Source: CAYSHJ01 sp964589725 (GTDB lineage: Bacteria; Planctomycetota; Planctomycetia; Planctomycetales; Planctomycetaceae). From it: a stretch of DNA of 6,261 nt. Under the pieces are notes generated by a model. It did not search any database. It saw only the letters and a program-made list of their open reading frames with translations, and was not told the DNA's origin. Where the stretch lies: contig CAZPUJ010000403.1 of the NCBI GenBank assembly GCA_964589725.1, positions 1-6,261 on the forward strand, read 5' to 3'. Each line of letters begins with the position of its first letter. Position 1 is the stretch's first letter. Positions 1 to 4,240 of the stretch are shown in pieces. A program made the position numbers and the translations under genes.

Positions 1-308
1 CGGATACGGATGACCTCGTCGAGGCTCGACACGAAAATCTTGCCGTCGCCGATCTGGCCGGTGCGCGCGTGACTGGTGATCGTGTCGATCGCCTTTTGCA
101 GGTCGGCGTCGTCGACGACAACTTCCAGCTTCACCTTGGGCAGGAAGTCGACGGTGTATTCCGCGCCGCGGTACGTCTCTTTGTGACCGCGCTGCCGCCC
201 AAAGCCACGGACTTCGCTGACCGTCATGCCTTGAATGCCCGATTCGGTGAGTGCGTTCTTCACCTCTTCTAACTTGTAGTGCCGAATGATCGCTTCGACC
301 TTCTTCAT
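1..308 (-). CDS. glnB: Nitrogen regulatory protein PII (GlnB/GlnK family), C-terminus cut by window edge
   Basis: This is a trimeric cytoplasmic signal protein that senses 2-oxoglutarate, ATP and ADP and adjusts nitrogen assimilation by binding targets such as glutamine synthetase adenylyltransferase, NtrB or AmtB. The start is the ATG at 306-308, preceded by a good Shine-Dalgarno sequence (AGGAGA on the minus strand). It begins MKKVEAIIRHYKLEEVKNAL. The T-loop follows (GFGRQRGHKETYRGAEY, about residues 35-51) and ends at Tyr51, the classical uridylylation site. The B-loop ATP-binding motif TGQIGDGKIFV is at about residues 83-93. About 102 residues are visible, against a usual 112, so only the C-loop (after VIRI) is missing, off the left edge. 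All visible hallmark residues are intact. GlnB and GlnK cannot be told apart without the downstream neighbour. A glnA or amtB gene beyond the edge is possible but unseen. Confidence 0.96.
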   Translation of the reverse strand, partial: MKKVEAIIRHYKLEEVKNALTESGIQGMTVSEVRGFGRQRGHKETYRGAEYTVDFLPKVKLEVVVDDADLQKAIDTITSHARTGQIGDGKIFVSSLDEVIRI

Positions 309-551
309 GGAATCTTCTCCTGGAGCTTTCACGTCGGCTTGCCGACTGGCGGCAGCCAAATGCTGTGTGGATTCTTGTGGAAAATCGATTTGTTGGAAAC
401 GTCGAATTATCAGTTTGAGTCGGGCTAAGCTATTCGCGGAATCGTATCGACAACCGGTCGGACTTGCTCTGTCGAACACCAACTGCAACTTGACCTTGGA
501 AAGAAACTCGGCTAAGTCGCGGATGGAAGCTTCACGAATTGAAAGGACGCG
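309..551. other. Divergent intergenic region between glnB and the prepilin peptidase gene
   Basis: This 243-bp region must hold the promoters of both divergent genes. I see no convincing sigma-70 pair. A TTGACC lies at 490-495 on the plus strand, but the sequence 17 bp downstream (TAAGTC) is a poor -10. No sigma-54 -24/-12 motif was found. The region holds a 14-bp palindrome at 333-346, described separately. It also holds two related stretches on the plus strand, around 417-441 (TCGGGCTAAG...TCGCGGA) and 508-523 (TCGGCTAAGTCGCGGA), which could be duplicated regulator sites or chance. Short open frames here have no protein-like features. Confidence 0.6.
333..346. promoter_or_regulatory. 14-bp palindrome in the glnB leader
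   Basis: GTCGGC-TT-GCCGAC is perfectly symmetric and lies 25-38 bp upstream of the glnB ATG, just before its ribosome binding site. The 2-nt centre is too small for a stable RNA hairpin using all pairs, so a dimeric DNA-binding protein site is the more natural reading. No known operator consensus is recognised, and a chance occurrence is possible in GC-rich DNA. Confidence 0.25.
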
Positions 552-1511
552 ATGTCAGTGGTGTTCACCCCCACCGAGATGTTTTTTCTTTCGCCCGCAC
601 TGGCGCGGTTAGCCATCTTAATCGCTGGTGGTATCGGTTTGGCCGTGGGGTTGGTGCTGGCGACCTGGGTGAATCGACTTTCCGAGCAGCCGCCTCGGCG
701 AATGGAGCGTCTGGTCACGACCTTGGTCACCGCCGGAATGTTCGCCATCAGCGTGTTGACAATTGTGGGATTCGAATGGCAGCGGACTCCGGAAGTTCTG
801 CCCGACCCGCTTTGGCGCTACGGCCGCTTACTGTCGCATTTGACACTCGTCGCCTTGTTGATTGCCGCGACGGCGACCGACCTGCGTGAGTACATCATCC
901 CGGATCCGATCACGTACACCGGGACAGCTCTGGCGATTATTCTCGCCACCACATCGGGCGACGTGCAACTGATTCACTTCTGGGTGGACTGGAACCATCC
1001 GTTGGCCGCGCCGTTCGGCGCTGAAATTCCCTCATGGATCCAGCAACATCCGCATTGGCACGGGTTGGCGTGGAGTCTCACAGGCGCAGCGGTCGGAGCG
1101 GGCCTGACTTGGTTCGCGCGAGGGATTTCTTCGATCGTGCTCGGCCAAGAGGCGATGGGGCTTGGCGACGTCACGTTGATGGCGATGATCGGCAGCTTCC
1201 TAGGTTGGCAGCCAGTGTTGTTTGTGTTTTTGTTGGCCCCATTCTGCGGCATTTTCGCCGGATTGGTCGCGAAGACGATGCTCAATCAGTCATACGTGCC
1301 GTACGGGCCTTATCTCAGCATGGCTGCGGGGTTGGTGATGCTCGGCTGGAAATGGATTTGGATGTGGGAGCCAACTCGCAACGTTTCGATCCGCCGACTC
1401 TTCGGCGATGTCCCCAGCCTGGCGATCCTGGCGGGCGTCGCGTTAGTGTCGCTGCTGGTGTTGCTCGGCATCGTTCGCTGGTGGCGCGGTGCCGGGATCA
1501 CGCCGCCTTAG
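552..1511 (+). CDS. Prepilin peptidase (type IV leader peptidase, family A24)
   Basis: This is a polytopic inner-membrane aspartic protease that removes the leader peptide of type IV prepilins or type II secretion pseudopilins. Both A24 catalytic aspartate motifs are present: TDLREYIIPD, with Asp110 as the likely catalytic residue, and GLGDVTLMAMIG, with Asp206. The conserved VPYGPYLSMA motif is at 249-258. About eight hydrophobic helices are visible, including residues 14-40, 54-73, 93-108, 172-190, 207-240, 254-271 and 288-309. The ATG at 552 follows AAAGGA with normal spacing. The Cys-rich N-terminal methyltransferase domain of PilD-type enzymes is absent. An NRLSEQPP segment near residue 41 resembles the remnant of the usual N-terminal VxYRLP motif. 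About 96 residues separate the two aspartates, more than I expect, because of a Trp/His/Pro-rich segment around 137-172. No pilin genes are adjacent, so whether it serves pili or secretion is unknown. It ends 12 bp from the convergent Fur gene. Confidence 0.92.
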   Translation: MSVVFTPTEMFFLSPALARLAILIAGGIGLAVGLVLATWVNRLSEQPPRRMERLVTTLVTAGMFAISVLTIVGFEWQRTPEVLPDPLWRYGRLLSHLTLVALLIAATATDLREYIIPDPITYTGTALAIILATTSGDVQLIHFWVDWNHPLAAPFGAEIPSWIQQHPHWHGLAWSLTGAAVGAGLTWFARGISSIVLGQEAMGLGDVTLMAMIGSFLGWQPVLFVFLLAPFCGIFAGLVAKTMLNQSYVPYGPYLSMAAGLVMLGWKWIWMWEPTRNVSIRRLFGDVPSLAILAGVALVSLLVLLGIVRWWRGAGITPP

Positions 1512-1523
1512 TAGCAGGCGAGT

Positions 1524-2006
1524 TCACACCAAGTCCAGCTTGCGATGGCGGCGTTGCGGCGGAGCGTTGCATGTCGAGCAGACGCCGTAGACCTCCAACC
1601 GGTGGCCACTTTTATTGAAGCCGTGTTGGCCGCAAACTCGGTCAACCACGACGGAGATCGCTTCGTTGGTGAACTCGATCAGTTGTCCGCACTTCGAGCA
1701 GATCAAGTGATCGTGCTGCGGATAGCCATAGTCGTGCTCGTAGACTTCGCTGCCGGTGGGGCGCGCGACCTTGCGGAGCAGGCCGGCTTCTTCCAGAAGT
1801 TTCAACGCACGATAGACCGTCGCGCGGCTGACGCGGCGGCCCCCCTTATTCGTGGTGACGCGAGCAACCAGTGTGTCGGCGTCGAAGTGTTCGTGCTGCG
1901 CGAAGACCTCTTCGACGATGATGGAACGCGCTAGCGTGAGCCGCTCCTTTTTCGTCAGCAGGAACTCACGAAACTTGTCGATCGGCGACTGCTCGCTCAC
2001 GCTCAC
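1524..2006 (-). CDS. fur: Fur-family metal-dependent transcriptional regulator (Fur/PerR/Zur)
   Basis: This is a dimeric winged-helix repressor that binds promoter DNA when loaded with metal. The N-terminal DNA-binding domain includes HEHFDADTL (residues 38-46) and the recognition helix region RRVSRATVYRALKLLEEAGL (57-76). The dimerisation and metal domain has HDHLICSKCG, giving His98, His100, Cys103 and Cys106, and a second pair at Cys143-x-x-Cys146. The two CxxC pairs form the structural zinc site in this family. Glu90 and His40 align roughly with regulatory-site ligands of E. coli Fur. The full-length protein is 160 residues, normal for the family. The annotated start is the GTG at 2004-2006, overlapping the upstream stop as GTGA. 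A second in-frame GTG at 1998-2000 is six bases after GGAAGG and has better ribosome-binding spacing, so the protein may begin MSEQSPID. Whether it responds to iron, zinc, manganese or peroxide cannot be decided from sequence alone. It is probably co-transcribed with the FlgM-like gene upstream. Confidence 0.93.
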   Translation of the reverse strand: MSVSEQSPIDKFREFLLTKKERLTLARSIIVEEVFAQHEHFDADTLVARVTTNKGGRRVSRATVYRALKLLEEAGLLRKVARPTGSEVYEHDYGYPQHDHLICSKCGQLIEFTNEAISVVVDRVCGQHGFNKSGHRLEVYGVCSTCNAPPQRRHRKLDLV

Positions 2007-2299
2007 CCTTCCAGGTCAATTCCCTGCTGGTCGAACATCTTCATCATCGCAGCTTCGAGCTTCGCGTCGGTGTCGAAAGTGCCGGCGTCGATCTCGGCCT
2101 TGATGCGTGCCAGCCGTTCAGCTCGCAACGTGCCATCGACGTTGTCTGTCAACTTGCTCGCCAACTGACCAGCCGCCGAAATCTCGACTTCGTCCTGCGG
2201 GACTTCCAGCAGTGACTTCGCCTCGGTCGGCTTTTGAATTCGCTGAGCACCCTGGATCGGGGCTGCTCCGGAGACAATCCCTGGGCCGTGGATTTCCAT
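2003..2299 (-). CDS. flgM: FlgM-like anti-sigma-28 factor
   Basis: FlgM binds the flagellar sigma factor FliA and is exported through the finished hook-basal body, releasing late flagellar genes. The 98-residue protein has the family layout: a flexible N-terminus (MEIHGPGIVSGAAPIQGAQR), then DEVEISAAGQLASKL at about 36-50, then a charged helix RAERLARIKAEIDAGTFDTD (59-78) and a terminal helix LEAAMMKMFDQQ. The DxVEIS...A...L and R...I+..I..GTF motifs are the recognisable FlgM signature. The start at 2297-2299 is chosen because a near-perfect AAGGAGGA lies just upstream. The frame stays open back to 2461, but that extension looks non-coding. Its TGA overlaps the GTG of the Fur gene, which implies translational coupling. 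No flagellar genes are in the window. The family call rests on short motifs, so it is less certain than for the neighbours. Confidence 0.78.
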   Translation of the reverse strand: MEIHGPGIVSGAAPIQGAQRIQKPTEAKSLLEVPQDEVEISAAGQLASKLTDNVDGTLRAERLARIKAEIDAGTFDTDAKLEAAMMKMFDQQGIDLEG

Positions 2300-2518
2300 G
2301 TCGGTCCTCCTTGTCGAGTCGGCATTCTTGGAACCGCTGGACCTGCCGAAACGGCCGGTCGCATCGGTTCCCCGATTCTTGTGGGCGGGATGATACCGGA
2401 GAGTTTGAAAGCGATTCAACTGGGTTTCGTCTTTGCTCGACTTACGGAACATGGTTGTCACCTCAAGACGGTCTGAAGAGAAAGCGATTCGACGCCAGTC
2501 CGCGTCATTCCTGGCTCC

Positions 2519-2585
2519 ACACTAACCCGAAGCGTAAGCGAGGGATTCGTCATGTCTCGCCCTCGCTTACGCTTCGGGTTAGTGT
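2519..2585. repeat. Perfect 26-bp palindromic intergenic repeat (NPKRKRG-type)
   Basis: The left arm at 2519-2544 and the right arm at 2560-2585 are exact reverse complements over 26 bp, with a 15-nt spacer at 2545-2559. The core CCCGAAGCGTAAGCGAGGG reads as the peptide NPKRKRG in one frame of each strand. From memory, this peptide is a common spurious protein segment in Rhodopirellula, Gemmata and related genomes, so this is likely one copy of a dispersed planctomycete element. As RNA it would form a very stable hairpin. There is no T-tract, so a canonical intrinsic terminator is not indicated. Function is unknown. Confidence 0.85.
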
Positions 2586-2709
2586 CGAATAAAACGTGAT
2601 CTCCATGCGGAGGCCATGAATAATCCGGGCTATGGCGAAGCGGTTCGTCCCGGTCACTACGACCGGCTTGACCCGCATTACGCACAAGCCGCGAGTGGTG
2701 CAATCGTCC

Positions 2710-2763
2710 CATCGGCGGCAGCGAACCACAGTTCACTATCGACACCGGCAATTTCCGCCGATG
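2710..2763. repeat. 9-bp inverted repeat, possible RNA stem
   Basis: CATCGGCGG at 2710-2718 is perfectly complementary to CCGCCGATG at 2755-2763. A small GAAC-CACA-GTTC hairpin (2723-2734) lies inside the 36-nt gap. This could be part of an untranslated leader or a non-coding RNA, but a match of this length can also arise by chance in GC-rich DNA. Confidence 0.25.
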
Positions 2764-2854
2764 AGCCGACAGGCGAGAATCCGGGAAGACTTTGCGCCCA
2801 CCGCCCCGGCGCGCAGTTTCTGCCGATTACACCGCAACTGGCCAACAAATCAGA

Positions 2855-2878
2855 AGTTGCCGGCGAGAACCGGCAGCT
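2855..2878 (-). terminator. Possible hairpin terminator after the threonine aldolase gene
   Basis: On the minus strand, TGCCGG-TTCTCG-CCGGCA forms a 6-bp GC-rich stem, extended by two more pairs beyond one C-A mismatch. It lies 16 bp after the aldolase stop codon. The sequence after it (ACTTCTGATTTG) has only a weak T-rich character, so efficient intrinsic termination is doubtful. Confidence 0.3.
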
Positions 2879-2894
2879 GGTCCTCAAGCGACAT

Positions 2895-3983
2895 TCACGC
2901 CTTCGCGTACGGCCCAGTTGCCGAGCCTTTGAACTGGCTGAATCCAGCTCGCATCGTTTGGCGGAGCACCTCGACTGCTTGCAAAACGTCGTCTCGGCCG
3001 ACGTCCAGATGCGTACAGGCGCGGAGACGCTGCGGACCGCAGGCTCCGAGCTTCACCCCGCGATCGAGCAGAGCGGCCGACAACTGTGCTGCGTTGCCGA
3101 GTCTCGAATCGACCTCGAAGAACACTAGATTCGTCTCGACCTGGTCGACATCGATCGTCAGCCCGTCTACCTGAGCGATCTCGCGAGCCAAAACTCTCGC
3201 GTTGTCGTGATCAACGGTTAGCCGCCCGACATTGTTCTCCATCGCATAGACGGCGGCCGCCGCCGCGATGCCGGCTTGACGCATGGCACCGCCGAACAGT
3301 TTGCGAATGCGGCGAGCCTTCTTGATCTCCTCTTTACTACCAACCAGGACTGAGCCCATCGGGCAACCAAGCCCCTTTGAAAAGCAGATCGAGACCGTAT
3401 CAAAATGCCGTCCAACGTCGCGCGCCGAATAGCCGCGAGCCACACAAGCGTTGAACAGCCGCGCGCCGTCTAAATGCGTCTTCAGCCCGTTCGTGTGAGC
3501 CCAACGGCAGACTCGTTCGATTTGCTCTAAGGGATACGCTCGGCCGCCGCCGACGTTCGTGGTGTTCTCCAAACAGACCAGCCGCGTGACGCACAGGTGC
3601 TGGTTGTCCGCTTTGATTTTTCCTTCGAGGTCCGGCACATCGAGCATTCCCAGCTTGCCCGGAATCTGCCGGCACATCACGCCGCTAAGCACTGCCGGGC
3701 CGCCCGCTTCGAAGCAGGCGATGTGTCCAGTCGCTTCGATCAAAAGTTCGTCACCCGGAAAACAATGCAACTTCACGCCCATCTGATTCGATTGCGTTCC
3801 AGAGCACGCGAACACAGCCGCCTCTTTGCCTAACAGCTCGGCCATCATCGCTTCCAGCCGATTGACGGTTGGATCCTCGCCCGCCATGTCGTCTCCGACT
3901 TCCGCGTTAGCGATCGCCTCGCGCATCGCGGCCGTCGGCTTCGTGACCGTGTCGCTGTACAGATTGACCAGCACATGAGGCAT
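2895..3983 (-). CDS. ltaE: Low-specificity L-threonine aldolase (PLP-dependent)
   Basis: This cytoplasmic enzyme cleaves L-threonine or L-allo-threonine to glycine and acetaldehyde, and belongs to fold-type I PLP enzymes of the beta-eliminating lyase superfamily. The protein has 362 residues when started at the ATG at 3981-3983, which follows AGGAG at good spacing. An upstream in-frame ATG would add 30 Arg-rich residues without family character. The family opening is LYSDTVTKPT (residues 8-17). Then come the phosphate-binding SGTQSN (61-66), His86 (the PLP-stacking position), LENTTNVGGG (138-147), LDGARLFNA with Asp172 contacting the pyridine nitrogen, and SKGLGCPMGS with Lys203 as the Schiff-base lysine. 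The C-terminal LRACTHLDVGRDDV (320-333) contains the conserved substrate-carboxylate arginine region. All key residues are intact and the length is normal. The gene is flanked by intergenic regions of about 600 and 257 bp, so it is probably transcribed alone. Confidence 0.95.
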   Translation of the reverse strand: MPHVLVNLYSDTVTKPTAAMREAIANAEVGDDMAGEDPTVNRLEAMMAELLGKEAAVFACSGTQSNQMGVKLHCFPGDELLIEATGHIACFEAGGPAVLSGVMCRQIPGKLGMLDVPDLEGKIKADNQHLCVTRLVCLENTTNVGGGRAYPLEQIERVCRWAHTNGLKTHLDGARLFNACVARGYSARDVGRHFDTVSICFSKGLGCPMGSVLVGSKEEIKKARRIRKLFGGAMRQAGIAAAAAVYAMENNVGRLTVDHDNARVLAREIAQVDGLTIDVDQVETNLVFFEVDSRLGNAAQLSAALLDRGVKLGACGPQRLRACTHLDVGRDDVLQAVEVLRQTMRAGFSQFKGSATGPYAKA

Positions 3984-4073
3984 TTCGATTCGCTCCTGGA
4001 GCCGACAATTCAATCCGTCGTCGGAAACGTCACGTGGCCGTCTCCTTCGACAGTCTTGCAAATCCGGCAACAA

Positions 4074-4101
4074 GTTATATCTCTCGCGGCCGTCGGTGAA
4101 A
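4074..4101 (-). promoter_or_regulatory. Candidate sigma-70-like promoter for the threonine aldolase gene
   Basis: On the minus strand, TTTCAC (4096-4101) is followed after 16 bp by TATAAC (4074-4079), a 5/6 match to the -10 consensus, about 90 bp before the aldolase start. The -35 match is weak. This is the best candidate in the intergenic region, but planctomycete promoter rules are poorly constrained. Confidence 0.3.
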
Positions 4102-4108
4102 CATTTGA

Positions 4109-4177
4109 GGCGAGCAGCCTGGCGTCAGCCGGCCGGTTCCGCGAAAGCACCGGGGGGCTGACGCCGCCCCGCTCGCC
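4109..4177. repeat. Compound GC-rich inverted repeat in the intergenic region
   Basis: GGCGAGC (4109-4115) pairs with GCTCGCC (4171-4177), and GGCGTCAGCC (4121-4130) pairs with GGCTGACGCC (4156-4165). A 5-nt internal loop separates these two stems. CCGGT (4133-4137) further pairs with ACCGG (4149-4153) around an 11-nt apical loop. The outer and middle arms give 17 paired bases. This is a long imperfect cruciform or RNA hairpin, not a simple terminator. The GGCTGACGCC and GCTCGCC blocks resemble a dispersed repeat that I recall from planctomycete intergenic regions. The element lies between the large membrane-protein gene and the aldolase gene. Confidence 0.7.
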
Positions 4178-4213
4178 AATGTCTCGATTCGGGCCGCGCG
4201 AGGTATAGTGCCC

Positions 4214-4228
4214 GTGCCGACACGGCAT
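4214..4228 (-). terminator. Small hairpin just after the large membrane-protein gene
   Basis: On the minus strand, TGCCG-TGT-CGGCA forms a 5-bp stem with a 3-nt loop, starting about 13 bp after the TAA stop at 4241-4243. No T-tract follows, so termination here is only a possibility. The larger inverted repeat at 4109-4177 further downstream could also serve. Confidence 0.22.
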
Positions 4229-4240
4229 CAAGGCGAAGGC

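Larger units (their letters stand above)
2300..2894. other. Gene-poor intergenic region between the threonine aldolase and flgM-fur genes
   Basis: This stretch of about 595 bp lies between two minus-strand units and must hold the flgM-fur promoter. I find no convincing gene. Open frames on either strand run through the palindromic repeat at 2519-2585 or are extensions antisense to the aldolase, and they lack ribosome binding sites and protein-like composition. Besides the repeat, it contains a 6-bp hairpin at 2650-2666 (CCGGTC-ACTAC-GACCGG), a 9-bp inverted repeat at 2710-2718/2755-2763 and a hairpin at 2855-2878 just after the aldolase stop. No clear FliA (TAAA...GCCGATAA) or sigma-70 promoter was identified upstream of flgM. 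Confidence 0.6.

Noticed and set aside
1512..1523. Bidirectional terminator between the prepilin peptidase and Fur genes
   Set aside because: The gap is only 12 bp and I found no clean hairpin with a T-tract spanning it.
1034..1618. 194-residue plus-strand open frame
   Set aside because: It overlaps the prepilin peptidase in another frame and runs into the antisense of the Fur gene. It is Arg-rich with no protein-like features.
2300..2461. N-terminal extension of the FlgM-like protein
   Set aside because: The in-frame extension passes through the strong AAGGAGGA ribosome binding site and has no FlgM character. The 98-residue form matches the usual family length.
2107..2592. 161-residue plus-strand frame containing NPKRKRG
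   Set aside because: It is antisense to flgM and then reads through the palindromic repeat. This is the typical artefact that this repeat creates.
2458..2751. 97-residue minus-strand frame containing NPKRKRG
   Set aside because: Its coding potential comes from the palindrome read on the other strand. There is no Shine-Dalgarno sequence and the composition is unconvincing.
2616..3174. Two overlapping plus-strand frames of 170 and 180 residues
   Set aside because: Both extend into sequence antisense to the C-terminus of the threonine aldolase, and neither has a recognisable motif. The part before the aldolase is described as intergenic.
3984..4073. N-terminal extension of the threonine aldolase to an upstream ATG
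   Set aside because: The extra 30 residues are Arg-rich and unlike the family, while the downstream ATG at 3981-3983 has a good ribosome binding site and starts at the expected family position.
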